From Sulfuritalea sp. (GTDB taxonomy: Bacteria > Pseudomonadota > Gammaproteobacteria > Burkholderiales > Rhodocyclaceae): a stretch of DNA of 64,000 bases. Shown piece after piece: positions 16,305-26,205 of the stretch. The notes under the pieces were generated by a model that had not been told where the DNA came from, made no database searches, and saw only the letters and a list, made by a program, of their open reading frames with translations. The DNA lies in the NCBI GenBank assembly GCA_016712985.1, contig JADJQA010000029.1, positions 7,821-71,820 on the forward strand, in the 5' to 3' direction. The stretch's first letter is position 1. The number at the start of each line of letters is the position of its first letter. The position numbers and the translations under genes are program-made.

Positions 16305-16586
16305 ATGAGCGACCCGAAGTATGATGAAGGCGTGATTATGGCGCTTGTCGAACGCTTCAATACCCAGCGCCTGCCAAAGGCACTCGAGCTGAAGGACAGG
16401 ATTGACGCGGGCGGCACCCTGAATGACCTGGACATGAATTTCCTGCAGAGCGTGCTGGCGGATGCGCAGTCGATAAAGCCGCTGATCGAGAGGCATCCGG
16501 AATATCAGGACCTGGTCGGCCGGGCGGCGCAACTCTTCCGGGAGATCACCGAGAAAGCGCTGGAGAACGAGAAGAACGCCGGTTGA
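16305..16586 (+). CDS. Small conserved hypothetical protein
   Basis: The 93-residue, mostly helical, charged protein (MSDPKYDEGVIMALVERFNT start; AQLFREITEKALENEKN end) follows a GAAAGGA ribosome site. It has no cysteine motif, signal peptide or membrane segment. It probably shares a transcript with the coiled-coil gene upstream. I do not recognise the family. Confidence 0.6.
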   Translation: MSDPKYDEGVIMALVERFNTQRLPKALELKDRIDAGGTLNDLDMNFLQSVLADAQSIKPLIERHPEYQDLVGRAAQLFREITEKALENEKNAG

Positions 16587-16758
16587 TGTGAAACGCGGAA
16601 CAATTTCGTGAATCGACGCACAGCCGCACATTCGTCTTTCCCGCGAAGGAACGTCAGGCCAATGATCGGCGGCGATAACCGGCACGATGCCCGCTAGTGT
16701 GCAGCCCGCCAGTACCGTCGATGTCGCTGAGATTCCCGTCCATGCATGAGGCGTATCC

Positions 16759-18033
16759 ATGAACATCACCACACTGGGCGAGGCCCGCTTTCCCTCCCCC
16801 CAGCGGCGCACGGTCAGCGACCAGGCGCGCGTGTCTTCCCGGCTGATCCGCGACCCGGACGCGCCGCCAGAGGACGAACTCCTCTTCGAACTGGCCGGCC
16901 CGCGCGACCGCTTGTTCTTCGATCCGCCGCAGACCCGCGCCGGCATCGTCACCTGTGGCGGACTGTGCCCCGGCCTGAACAATGTGATCCGCTCGCTGTT
17001 TCTCGAACTCCACCACGGCTACGGTGTCACGGAGGTGCTCGGTTTTCGCGGCGGCTACCAGGGTCTCGACCCGGCGAGCGGGCGGGAACCGTTGATGCTG
17101 ACGCCCGAATTGGTCAACCGCATCCATCACATCGGCGGCACGGTGCTGGGCACCTCGCGCGGTCCGGTGGATGTCTGCGTTGCCGTCGACAATTTGATTC
17201 GGCGTGGTGTGAACATCCTATTCACCCTCGGCGGCGACGGCACCCAGCGCGGCGGCAACGCACTGTTCCAGGAAGCCCGGCGGCGCGGCCACGCGCTGGC
17301 GGTGGTCGGCATTCCCAAGACCATCGACAACGACGTGGCCTTCGTCACGCGCAGCTTCGGCTATCTGACGGCGATCGAGGAAGCGGCGAAAGTCCTGCTC
17401 TGCGCCCACACCGAGGCGCACAGTGTGCACAATGGCATCGCGCTGGTGAAGCTGATGGGTCGTGATGCCGGCTTCATCGCCGCCGGCGCAGCGGTGGCCA
17501 GCCAGGACGTGAACTTCGTCCTGGTGCCGGAAGCGCCGCTCCGGCTTGATGGCGAAAACGGCCTGCTTGCCGCGCTGAAGCGGCGCATTCTGCGGCGGCC
17601 GCACGCGCTGATCGCGGTGGCCGAAGGCGCTGGCCAGGACTTGCTGGCGGCCAGCGACGCGGCGCGCGACGCCTCCGGCAACGCCAAGCTTGGAGACATC
17701 GGCCTGTTCCTGCGCGAACGTATCGAGCGGTACTTCCAGGCGGAGGAGATTCCGGTCACGCTGCGCTATTTCGATCCGAGCTATCTGATCCGCAGCGTCC
17801 CGGCCGACGCCGAGGATTCGATTCTCTGCGATTTCTTCGCCCGCAACGCCGTTCACGCCGCCATGGCCGGCAAGACCGGCCTGGTGATCGGCCTGATGCA
17901 CGACGCCTTCATCCACGTGCCGATCGAGCTGCTTGTCAGTCAGAAGAAGCGCCTGGACCTTACCGGCCCAGGGTGGCGTGCGGTGCTGGCCGCGACCGGC
18001 CAGAGCTTCGGTGAAAATCCCGAGCCGGTCTGA
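16759..18033 (+). CDS. 6-phosphofructokinase (long, plant/TtPFK-like group)
   Basis: The 424-residue glycolytic enzyme phosphorylates fructose-6-phosphate to fructose-1,6-bisphosphate. The motifs are clear: GIVTCGGLCPGLNNVIRSL, GFRGGYQGL, GGDGT at residues 158-162, PKTIDND at 186-192 with the catalytic Asp, and MGRDAGF. The donor is uncertain. Gly161 after GGD is the ATP-type residue (pyrophosphate enzymes carry Asp), but Lys187 is the pyrophosphate-type residue. This Gly/Lys combination is known in plant and trypanosome ATP-dependent enzymes, so ATP is the better guess. A truncated ThrE-like gene follows after 8 nt. Confidence 0.88.
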   Translation: MNITTLGEARFPSPQRRTVSDQARVSSRLIRDPDAPPEDELLFELAGPRDRLFFDPPQTRAGIVTCGGLCPGLNNVIRSLFLELHHGYGVTEVLGFRGGYQGLDPASGREPLMLTPELVNRIHHIGGTVLGTSRGPVDVCVAVDNLIRRGVNILFTLGGDGTQRGGNALFQEARRRGHALAVVGIPKTIDNDVAFVTRSFGYLTAIEEAAKVLLCAHTEAHSVHNGIALVKLMGRDAGFIAAGAAVASQDVNFVLVPEAPLRLDGENGLLAALKRRILRRPHALIAVAEGAGQDLLAASDAARDASGNAKLGDIGLFLRERIERYFQAEEIPVTLRYFDPSYLIRSVPADAEDSILCDFFARNAVHAAMAGKTGLVIGLMHDAFIHVPIELLVSQKKRLDLTGPGWRAVLAATGQSFGENPEPV

Positions 18034-18041
18034 AAACACTC

Positions 18042-18410
18042 TTGCCCCTCCCCGGCTCCAACACCCCGATCCCCTCGATCCCCGGCCCGGTGGCCGACTT
18101 GCCGCCCCGCGCAACAGAGTCGCTCTCCGGCATGGTCGATCTGCTGGTGCAAGCGGGCAGCCTGCTGCTCCAGCACGGCGCCGATGCCGGTCGGGTGGAA
18201 GCCAGTCTGGAGCAGATGGAACCCGGACTGGGCATCGAGCGGATCGATGCGGTGGTCATGTCCAGGACCATCCTGCTCACCGCCACCCGTCAGGATACCC
18301 ACCGCACCAGGGTGGCACGCGTGCCGAGCGTCGGTGTCAACATGGACATTCTGAGCTTCGGGATCGCCCTGCCGGGCCTGGTGTGGAGTGCGTTGCAGCG
18401 CGGGGATTGA
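18042..18410 (+). pseudogene. Truncated ThrE/DUF1212 threonine-serine exporter N-domain
   Basis: The 122-codon frame (TTG start at 18042) carries the first third of the DUF1212 domain: LLLQHGADAGRVEASLEQME, then RVARVPSVGVNMDILSFG. Full-length members continue for another 150-300 residues with several membrane helices. Here the frame ends soon after the conserved VGVNM segment, next to the opposing GNAT gene. It is probably a decayed gene. Confidence 0.55.
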
Positions 18411-18412
18411 GT

Positions 18413-18931
18413 TCAAGCCAAGTCAAGGGTGATGTGCGTGGTGCCGTCGGCGGTATGCGTGGTCATCGGCCAGCCGCAACGCCCGAAGACTCCGAGCATC
18501 GCGGTGTTGTGCGGAAGAACTTCCGCGAGAAACGTCCGGATTCCCGCATCCGTGGCGATTTTTCCGAGTTGTGTCAGCAGCCGGCGGGCGATGCCGAGCC
18601 GGTGGTAATCCTCTTCGACGAGGAAGGCAACTTCCGCGGCGGCGGCGCCGACGCGCGCATAGGTGCCGGATGCGATGGCGATTTCACGACCCTCCTGCTG
18701 CACGGTGCAGATCAGGATGACGCGGTTGTTGAAATCGGCTTCGCGGAAGCGCTTCAACTCTGCCGCCGAAATTTCTTTCTTTGACCCGAAATAGCGCATG
18801 TAGATGGATTCCGGATCGAGCTTGTGGAAGGCCTCGATCAGCAGGTCGCTGTCATCCGGGCGTGCCGGGCGGATGCAAATGTCGAGGCCGTTGCGCAGCG
18901 TTTCCCTGACACGATGATCCGACGCGTCCAT
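18413..18931 (-). CDS. GNAT-family N-acetyltransferase
   Basis: The 172-residue protein has a GNAT fold: IRPARPDDSDLLIEAFHKLD at the N-terminus, then a core strand (AEVAFLVEEDYHRLGIARRL) with the acetyl-CoA loop (R/Q-x-x-G-x-A/G seen as HRLGIA) and a C-terminal PHNTAMLGVFGRCGW. This resembles the acetyltransferase domain attached to acyl-CoA synthetases and PatZ-type lysine acetyltransferases. The start at 18931 has GGGGA 10 nt upstream; an ATG further upstream is in frame but lacks a site. The substrate is unknown. Confidence 0.8.
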   Translation of the reverse strand: MDASDHRVRETLRNGLDICIRPARPDDSDLLIEAFHKLDPESIYMRYFGSKKEISAAELKRFREADFNNRVILICTVQQEGREIAIASGTYARVGAAAAEVAFLVEEDYHRLGIARRLLTQLGKIATDAGIRTFLAEVLPHNTAMLGVFGRCGWPMTTHTADGTTHITLDLA

Positions 18932-19060
18932 CACGTGTTTTCCCCGTTGATGTGTTGATGCCGGCAGGAACATTTCATTGGAATGATGCTTTCCGTGATT
19001 TGTGAAACGCGGCATTCATGGATGTCAATACCGGCGCGAATCACTGCTCGCCGCCCGGCG

Positions 19061-19647
19061 TCAGTTGATCTCGATGCTGATGAGCGTGCCAAGCACGCGG
19101 CTCATCTCGGCGAGTGTCGGATAGGCCACGGCCGACGGGAAGTCCCATCCTCCCGCACAGCGCAACTCGCGCACATGCGGTTGCTCGGCGGACTGCAATC
19201 GAAGGCGGACTTCGTTGAGCAAAAAGAAGCGTCGTAACCGTTGTCCGCCCGGAGCACCGTGCCGATGCCGGCGTCGTTTTGGCTTCCGGTCACCGTGTTG
19301 GCTGCCAGCAGCAAAGGTTGGCGCTCCTCGCCGTATAACTTCTGCTGTCGAATGATGCGTGCCGCGGCAAATCGCCCCGGGCGCACCTGCTGCTCGGTTT
19401 CAACGACGTCATTGACCTCGAACTGGCAGAATGGCTCATAGCGACGCAGGTGATCGATGGCGACGATGCGCCCATCCTGCAGGGTGACGTGGGCGGCTCC
19501 CGGCGGAATCGTGATGGTTTGCCGCACGATGACCGTCGTAGTGGCGGGCAACTGGTAATAGGTTGATGCCACATCGGTCACGCTGATCGGGGCGCAGCCG
19601 GCGAACAAACTGCTTGCTGCCGCTGCGGCGAAAAATTGAAGATTCAT
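19061..19647 (-). pseudogene. Frameshifted surface lipoprotein
   Basis: The frame starts with a lipoprotein signal (MNLQFFAAAAASSLFAGCAP; Cys18 lipobox). It continues through a basic-aromatic region to YDASF near 19215, where the frame changes. Continuing in the second frame gives FFLLNEVRLRLQSAEQPHVR to a natural-looking end at 19061. One base appears to be missing next to a short A/T run (AAAAAG on the plus strand). If the shift is a sequence error, the gene encodes an outer-membrane lipoprotein of about 195 residues of unknown function. Confidence 0.55.
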
Positions 19648-19953
19648 GGGTGCCCCGGCTGGCTAATTGCGCGACTCAGTATTACAGCATCTCTGCCCGG
19701 TGCCGCTTTTGAAACGCGGCCGCGACCGGATCGCGTACTCAAGCAGTGCCCGCGATTATAGGGTTATCGGAGACAGTGTCGCATTGGTTCAAGGACAGGA
19801 AATCCAGGGCGCCTGCCGGGAGTGTTGCTGACGCCGGATGTCACTTCAATCTTCGGGTTGGCGTGAATTGCCTCATGATTCGCGAAGGCGTGCATTCAAG
19901 TATGCTCGAATGTTAGAATCCGCCGAGAAATCCAATCGATAGCGGGAGCGGTC

Positions 19954-21186
19954 ATGAGGCAAAGCGAATTGCAGCGTTCTTCCATCGGTGCCAAGGCACT
20001 CCGGTCCACCTCGATCGTGGCCGCTTTCCTGGCTTTGATCCTTGCCGCCGCCTGCGACAAGGCCGCGCCGCCGCCGCCGACGCCGCCAGCGGTCGAGGTC
20101 GTCACGGTAGCGCAAAGGGACGTGCCGATCTACATGGAGTGGATCGGCTCGCTGGATGGAAACGTCAATGCCGTGATCCGTCCCCAGGTAACGGGCTACC
20201 TGATCAAACAGAACTATCGGGAAGGCGACCTGGTGAAACAGGGGCAGCCGCTGTTCGAAATCGACCGGCGCACCTTCGAGTCCGCCGTCGAGGAGGCCAA
20301 GGGATTGCGCGCGCAGCAACAGGCTCGCTACGTGACAAGCAGTGCCAACCTTGCACGCATCAAGCCCTTGGCCGCGCAGAACGCTGTCAGCCAGAAGGAT
20401 CTCGACGATGCCGTCGGCTCCGAACTATCCGCCAAGGCGGCGCTCGACGCGGCCGAAGCTTCGCTGAAGACGGCGCAACTGAACCTCGGCTTCACTCGTA
20501 TAACGTCGCCGATCACCGGCATTGCAGGAATTGCCAAGGCACAAATCGGCGACCTCCTCAGCCCGAGCATGGCGGCGGAACTGACAACCGTCTCGGCCAT
20601 CGATCCGATCAAGGTCTATTTCAACATCAGCGAACGGGAATACCTGAACTTTGTCGCGAAGCATCGCCCTGGGGAGAACAAGGCTCCGGTGCCGATCGAG
20701 CTGATTCTGGTCGATGGCTCTTCCTACCCGGAGAACGGAAAGTTCCTTCTGCTCGACCGGCAGGTCGACGCGACGACGGGGACCTTCAAGGCCGTTGCCC
20801 AGTTTCCGGACGCCAAGAGACTGCTGCGTCCGGGCCAGTACGGCAAGATTCGGGTCACGATGTCGGTCGCCGAGGGAGCACTCCTGGTCCCGCAACGCGC
20901 CGTCACCGAAATGCAGGGCAGGTACCTGGTCGCGGTAGTCGGTGCCGACAACAAGGTCGATATCCGCCCGGTGACGGTCGGCGAGCGCATCGGCACCGAG
21001 TGGGTCATTGGCGCCGGCCTGAAACCGGGCGAGACCGTGGTGGCCGAAGGAACGCAGAAGGTCAGGCCGGGAAGCATGGTCAGCCCGAAACCCTTTGCGC
21101 CGGCAGCGCCAGCCGCTGCCGGCGGCCCGGCCAACCCGGAAGCAAAACCCGCGGCGCCGGCGCCGGCGCCGGCAGCCAAGGGATAA
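19954..21186 (+). CDS. RND efflux periplasmic adaptor (MexA/AcrA family)
   Basis: The 410-residue membrane-fusion protein joins the RND pump to the outer-membrane channel. The lipobox is LAAAC with Cys34. It is followed by a Pro-rich linker, the lipoyl half-motif (VRPQVTGYLIKQNYREGDLV-type region about residue 70), a helical hairpin (about 100-170), the second lipoyl half (LGFTRITSPITGIAGIAKAQ) and the beta-barrel domain. A Pro/Ala-rich tail ends the protein. It is the first gene of a three-gene operon and lies 6 nt before the pump gene. No regulator gene is adjacent. The drug range cannot be told. Confidence 0.92.
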   Translation: MRQSELQRSSIGAKALRSTSIVAAFLALILAAACDKAAPPPPTPPAVEVVTVAQRDVPIYMEWIGSLDGNVNAVIRPQVTGYLIKQNYREGDLVKQGQPLFEIDRRTFESAVEEAKGLRAQQQARYVTSSANLARIKPLAAQNAVSQKDLDDAVGSELSAKAALDAAEASLKTAQLNLGFTRITSPITGIAGIAKAQIGDLLSPSMAAELTTVSAIDPIKVYFNISEREYLNFVAKHRPGENKAPVPIELILVDGSSYPENGKFLLLDRQVDATTGTFKAVAQFPDAKRLLRPGQYGKIRVTMSVAEGALLVPQRAVTEMQGRYLVAVVGADNKVDIRPVTVGERIGTEWVIGAGLKPGETVVAEGTQKVRPGSMVSPKPFAPAAPAAAGGPANPEAKPAAPAPAPAAKG

Positions 21187-21192
21187 GCGGCC

Positions 21193-24100
21193 ATGTCCAA
21201 GTTCTTCATCAACCGGCCGATCGTGGCCATGGTCATCTCGATCCTGATGACCATCATCGGCCTGGTCGCCATGTCCGGACTGCCGACCGCCCAGTTCCCG
21301 GATATTGTTCCGCCGCAGATCACGGTCAAGACAACCTACACCGGCGCCGACGCACTGACCGTCGAACAGGCGGTGGCCACCCCGATCGAGCAGCAGATGT
21401 CCGGCGTCGATAACATGGACTACATGTATTCGATCAACGCCAACAACGGCGAGACAACCGTCTACGTCAACTTCGCCCTGGGTACCGACGCCAATACCGA
21501 CCAGTTGCTCGCCCAGATGCGCCAGGGCCAGGCGGAATCGCAACTGCCTGCGGACGTGCGCAACTACGGCATCACCACGGCCAAGGCGACCTCATCGCCG
21601 CTGCTGATGTTCGCGCTCTACTCGCCGAACGGCACCTACGACAACATCTTCCTCGCCAATTATTCGAACATCAACATCAACGATCAGATGACGCGAGTCA
21701 AGGGCATCGCCAGCATCACCGTATTCGGCGCAGGCCAGTATGCGATGCGGCTGTGGGTCAAGCCCGACCAGTTGGCCAAGCTCAACATCACGATCCCGGA
21801 GATCATCAACTCGGTCAACGCCCAGAACACGGTCAATCCCGCGGGGACCATCGGTGCCGAGCCGGTGCCGCGGGGCCAGGAATTCACCTACGCGGTGCGC
21901 GCCCAGGGGCGGCTGCAGAGCGAGGAGGAATTCGGTCGCATCGTGTTGCGCGCCAATCCGGACGGCTCGATCGTCCGGGTCAGCGATGTCGCCCGCATCG
22001 AACTTGGCGCCCAGACCTACAGCCTGCAGGGTCGGCTTAACGGCAAGCCGGCCGCGCTCGTCGCCCTCTACCTGATGCCGGGCGCCAATGCCCTCGAGGC
22101 GGCGGATGGCGCCAAGAAGCTGATGGAAAAGATCAAGCAGAGCTTCCCTCCCGACCTCGAGTATGTCGTCGCCCTGGATACCACGCTGTCGGTGACCGAA
22201 GGCATCAAAGAGATCGAGCATACCCTGGTCGAGGCGCTGGTGCTGGTCATTCTCGTCGTCTTCATCTTCCTGCAGGGCTGGCGGGCGACGCTGATCCCGC
22301 TGCTGGCGGTGCCGGTATCGCTGATCGGCACCTTCATGCTCTTCCCTCTGTTCGGCTTCTCGATCAATACGCTGTCGCTGTTCGGCCTGGTGCTGGCCAT
22401 CGGCCTGGTCGTCGATGACGCGATCGTCGTCGTCGAGGCGGTCGAACACCATATCGAGCATGGCATGACGCCCAAGGAGGCGACGCTCAGGGCCATGGAA
22501 GAGGTGACCGGTCCGGTGATCGCGATCGCCGTGATTCTGGCCGCGGTTTTCGTGCCGACCGCCTTCATCCCCGGAATCACCGGCCAGCTCTACCAGCAGT
22601 TCGCGGTCACCATCGCCATCTCTGTGATCATTTCGGCCTTCAACGCGCTGACTCTGAGCCCGGCGCTCTGCGCCATGCTGCTCAAGCCGAAGGTCAAGGG
22701 CAGCGGACCGTTGCAGAAGTTCTACGACGGCTTCAACAGGATGTTTACCAAGGTGACCGGCGGTTACGTCGGGATCTGCCGGATCGCCATCCGCCGCAGC
22801 CTGATCAGTCTGGTCTTCCTGGCGGCCGTTACCGTGAGCATCGGGTTCTTCGGCAAAGTCGTACCCTCCGGCTTCCTGCCCGATGAAGACCAGGGCTACC
22901 TCTTTGCCGCGATCCAGCTTCCCGATGCCTCGTCGCTGCAACGCACCTCGGAGGTAGCCCGCGAGGCCGAAGAACTGATCAAGTCGACGCCGGGCGTCAA
23001 GTACGTGAGCACCATCGTCGGCTATAGCCTGCTGAGCCAGGTGACGAACACCTACAGCGCGTTCTTTTTCATCACGCTCGAGAACTGGTCGGAGCGCAAG
23101 AAGCCCGAGGAGCAATACACCTCGATCAAGGGCGAGTTGACCAAGAAACTCGGCGGCATCACCGGCGCCATCGCTTTTGCGTTTCCACCGCCGGCCATCC
23201 AGGGGGTCGGCACCGCGGGCGGCGCGACATTCATTCTCCAGGATCGTGCCGGCAAGGACATCGCGTTCCTCGCCGGCAACACCGCCAAGTTCATCGAAGC
23301 CGCGAAAAAGCGTCCTGAACTCGCCAGCGTTTCGACGACCTTCCGACCGACCGTGCCGCAGCTCTTCATCGAGGTGGACCAGGACAAGGTGCTCAAGCAG
23401 GGTGTCGCCATCAGTGATGTCTACAAGACGCTGCAGAGCTTCCTCGGCAGCGGCTTCATCAACTACTTCAACCGATTCGGCCGCCAATGGCAGGTATACG
23501 TCCAGGCCGAGGGCGACTACCGGACCAACATCGAGAACATCGGACAGTTCTACGTGCGCAATGCCAAGGGCGAAGCGGTGCCGCTGTCGGCGCTGACGTC
23601 GATCCGCAACGTCTCCGGCCCCGAGTTCACGATGCGCTACAACCTCTACCGCAGCGCGCAGATCAATGCGTCGGCAGCGCCCGGCTTCAGTTCGGCGCAG
23701 GTGATGCGGGCGCTCGAGCAGGTCTTTGCCGAGACCATGCCCAATGAAATGGGCTACGATTATTCGGGGATGTCATTCCAGGAGCAGAAGGCCCAGCAGG
23801 GCATTTCGCCGGCGGTCATCTTCGCTTTCTCGCTGCTCTGCGTGTTCCTGATCCTGGCGGCCCAGTACGAAAGCTGGTCATTGCCCTTCTCGGTTCTGCT
23901 CGGTACCCCGATCGCCGTGGCCGGTGCATTCATCGCACTGCTGCTGCGCGGCCAGGAGTTCAACGTTTATGCGCAGATCGGTCTGGTGATGCTGATCGGC
24001 CTGGCGGCCAAGAACGCCATCCTGATCGTCGAATTCGCCAAGATGGAGTACGAGAAGGGCGAGTTGTCGCTGATCGAAGCGACGCTCAGGGGAGCCCAAC

Positions 24101-24384
24101 TGCGCCTGCGGCCGATCCTTATGACCTCGTTTGCCTTCATCCTCGGCTGCGTGCCGCTGGCCATCGCCAGCGGCGCCGGCGCGATTTCGCGCCAGGTCAT
24201 GGGAGGTGCCGTGATCGGCGGCATGCTGGCGGCCACCGGCATCGCGATCTTCATGATTCCGGTGTCGTATTACGTCGTCGAAAGAATGAATCGCAAGGGG
24301 AAAACCGGGGATGGCGGAGATGGGGGTGGCGAAGGCCACGTGTCCGCGACACCCGTCGCAAAGGAAGGGGATGCCCATGCGTAA
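21193..24384 (+). CDS. RND multidrug efflux permease (HAE1, AcrB/MexB type)
   Basis: The 1063-residue inner-membrane proton/drug antiporter has the normal length and layout. It starts MSKFFINRPIVAMVISILM, has two large periplasmic loops and 12 helices. Proton-relay residues are present: Asp408-Asp409 in GLVVDDAIVVVEAVEHH (helix 4) and Lys940 in GLAAKNAILIVEFAK (helix 10). The periplasmic signature TVEQAVATPIEQQMSGVDNM matches AcrB. The stop codon overlaps the start of the outer-membrane-factor gene by 8 bp. This is a hydrophobic/amphiphilic compound pump; a heavy-metal type is excluded by the helix 4 pattern. Confidence 0.95.
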   Translation: MSKFFINRPIVAMVISILMTIIGLVAMSGLPTAQFPDIVPPQITVKTTYTGADALTVEQAVATPIEQQMSGVDNMDYMYSINANNGETTVYVNFALGTDANTDQLLAQMRQGQAESQLPADVRNYGITTAKATSSPLLMFALYSPNGTYDNIFLANYSNININDQMTRVKGIASITVFGAGQYAMRLWVKPDQLAKLNITIPEIINSVNAQNTVNPAGTIGAEPVPRGQEFTYAVRAQGRLQSEEEFGRIVLRANPDGSIVRVSDVARIELGAQTYSLQGRLNGKPAALVALYLMPGANALEAADGAKKLMEKIKQSFPPDLEYVVALDTTLSVTEGIKEIEHTLVEALVLVILVVFIFLQGWRATLIPLLAVPVSLIGTFMLFPLFGFSINTLSLFGLVLAIGLVVDDAIVVVEAVEHHIEHGMTPKEATLRAMEEVTGPVIAIAVILAAVFVPTAFIPGITGQLYQQFAVTIAISVIISAFNALTLSPALCAMLLKPKVKGSGPLQKFYDGFNRMFTKVTGGYVGICRIAIRRSLISLVFLAAVTVSIGFFGKVVPSGFLPDEDQGYLFAAIQLPDASSLQRTSEVAREAEELIKSTPGVKYVSTIVGYSLLSQVTNTYSAFFFITLENWSERKKPEEQYTSIKGELTKKLGGITGAIAFAFPPPAIQGVGTAGGATFILQDRAGKDIAFLAGNTAKFIEAAKKRPELASVSTTFRPTVPQLFIEVDQDKVLKQGVAISDVYKTLQSFLGSGFINYFNRFGRQWQVYVQAEGDYRTNIENIGQFYVRNAKGEAVPLSALTSIRNVSGPEFTMRYNLYRSAQINASAAPGFSSAQVMRALEQVFAETMPNEMGYDYSGMSFQEQKAQQGISPAVIFAFSLLCVFLILAAQYESWSLPFSVLLGTPIAVAGAFIALLLRGQEFNVYAQIGLVMLIGLAAKNAILIVEFAKMEYEKGELSLIEATLRGAQLRLRPILMTSFAFILGCVPLAIASGAGAISRQVMGGAVIGGMLAATGIAIFMIPVSYYVVERMNRKGKTGDGGDGGGEGHVSATPVAKEGDAHA

Positions 24385-25785
24385 GCCCTTGTTCGCCGCT
24401 TTGCTGGCGCTGTTGCTCGGCGGCTGCATGATGGGGCCGGACTACTTCCGCCCCGCCGTGGAATCGCCGCCCGCTTGGCGTCTCACCGAGCAGAACGCCA
24501 AGGATCTGGCCAATACCGTCTGGTGGGAACAGTTCGGCGATCCGGTGCTGAACGACCTGATGGTCACGGCGCTACGGGAAAACAGGACCTGATGATCGCC
24601 GCTGCCCGCATCGAAGAGTTCGCCGGCAATTACGGCATCGTTCGCTCGGGACTCTTTCCGCAAGTCGGCGCCGGTTACCAGGCAAGCCGGCAAAGGGATA
24701 CCCTGCCGCTCGATGGCCAATCATCGATCTACAACGCTTACCAGGTTTCGCTGAGCGCAACTTGGGAAATCGATATCTGGGGCCGCATCCGCCGCCAGAC
24801 CGAGGCCGCACGGGCCCAACTGCTGGCCAGCGAAGAAGGGCGGCGAGGCGTCATCCTGTCACTGGTCGGCAGTGTTGCCGGCGCCTACATCAACCTGCGC
24901 TCCCTCGATCGGCAACTGGAAATCGCCAGGGTAACGGCGAAAAGCCGCAGCGAGTCCTACGAGATCTTCAAGCTGCGTTTCTCCGGTGGGGTTATCTCGC
25001 AGCTTGAGCTGAGTCAGAACAAGTCCCAGTACGACGAGGCCCTGGCCAGCATTCCACCGCTCGAAAAGGCCATTGCCCAGCAGGAAAATGGCCTGAGTGT
25101 GCTGCTCGGTCGCAATCCGGGGCCGATCCCGCGCGGCAAGAACATTGATCAACTTGCCCTTCCGGCCATCCCTGCGGGGCTGCCTTCGGATCTGCTTGAA
25201 CGCCGGCCCGACCTCCGGCGCGCGGAACAGAACCTGGTCGCTGCCAATGCCTTGATCGGTGCCGCCAAGGCCGCATATTTCCCGAGGATCTCGCTGACCG
25301 GGCTGTTCGGTTTCGCCAGTCTCGACCTGGGCAATCTGTTCGACAGCCAGTCGAAGCTATGGCAATACGCTGCCCCGATCAGCATGCCGATCTTTACCGC
25401 GGGCGGGCTTGCCGGTCAGTTGCAGGCGGCCGAGGCGACGCAGCAGCAGGCGCTGTTCGGGTATCAGAAGGCGATTCAGGAAGCCTTCCGCGAGGTCAAT
25501 GATGAACTTGTCAGCCAGGATCGCACGGGGGCGCAACTCAAGGCGCAGAAGGAGCAGGTCCAGTCCTTGACCCAGTATTCGCAGATTGCCCGGCTTCGCT
25601 ACGATAACGGCTACACCAGCTATATCGAAGTGCTCGATGCCGAGCGCAGCCTGTTCAACGCCCAGTTGCAATATACGCAAACGCAACAGGCGCAGTTCCA
25701 GGCAATGACCAATCTGTACAAGGCGATGGGCGGCGGCTGGGTGGCGGAAGCCGACAGGATGAGCAGCCCGCCGGCAGAGAAGTAG
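24377..25785 (+). pseudogene. RND outer-membrane factor (OprM/NodT family), frameshifted
   Basis: The frame from the ATG at 24377 gives a lipoprotein signal (FAALLALLLGGCMMGPDYFR) and the first about 70 residues, ending at a TGA at 24590-24592. The next frame carries the rest without a break (LMIAAARIEEFAGNYGIV to AFRE, LRYDNGYTSYIEVLDAERSL) to 25785. The join needs one extra base near 24588 (GAAAACAGG, expected ALRENKQDLMIAAAR). Repaired, it is a complete TolC-like channel of about 469 residues. As written, the pump lacks its outer-membrane partner. Confidence 0.85.
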
Positions 25786-25904
25786 GGGTTTGCCCACCGA
25801 TGAATGGCGCAACCACAAACTTGTCCGCGCACCTCTGATCTTGTGGCTCATCGTATTCCTGATTGGCAATGATCGTCAGCCAGCGAACAATTTGTCGATT
25901 GGCT

Positions 25905-26005
25905 CGTCATTCCGGGGCTGCCCGTCAGGGCAGAAGCCGGAATCCAGGGAATTCTCAGGCGCGTTTCCTGGATTCCGGTTTCCGCTTCGCGGCCCCGGAA
26001 TGACG
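25905..26005. repeat. Nested palindromic repeat, 101 bp
   Basis: Outer arms CGTCATTCCGGGGC (25905-25918) and its exact complement at 25992-26005 enclose inner arms CCGGAATCCAGG (25937-25948) and its complement at 25967-25978. It is a compact mobile-like palindrome of a type found dispersed in proteobacterial genomes. It lies in a 420-base gap (25786-26205) without genes. Confidence 0.7.
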
Positions 26006-26068
26006 GGCTGAGGGTCCTTGTCAATCAGGCATTTTATTGAGTATCCCTGTGCCCTCTGTGCCTTCGTG

Positions 26069-26122
26069 TTCTCCGTGTTCTCCGTGTTCTCCGTGTTCTC
26101 CGTGTTCTCCGTGTTCTCCGTG
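26069..26122 (+). repeat. Tandem repeat, six copies of a 9-mer
   Basis: TTCTCCGTG is repeated six times without change, and related degenerate units precede it from about 26048. Read on the other strand the unit encodes a short Thr-Glu-Asn/His pattern. Confidence 0.85.
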
Positions 26123-26152
26123 TTTGAAGCGGTTGCAATTGCGGTTTCCAGG
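26120..26152 (+). repeat. Direct repeat flanking the recombinase gene, left copy
   Basis: This 33-bp block follows the 9-mer array and recurs at 28346-28378 with one mismatch (32 of 33). The pair encloses the gcr-like gene. Confidence 0.75.
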
Positions 26153-26205
26153 TTAGATCGAAGGTTTCCGGACCGGACTCTCCCTCAAGGGGGACCCACC
26201 GACCG

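Noticed and set aside
21592..23487. 631-codon minus-strand frame over the RND pump
   Set aside because: Same antisense artefact; no recognisable domain.
26069..26122. Possible CRISPR array
   Set aside because: The units are contiguous 9-mers without spacers and no cas gene is present.
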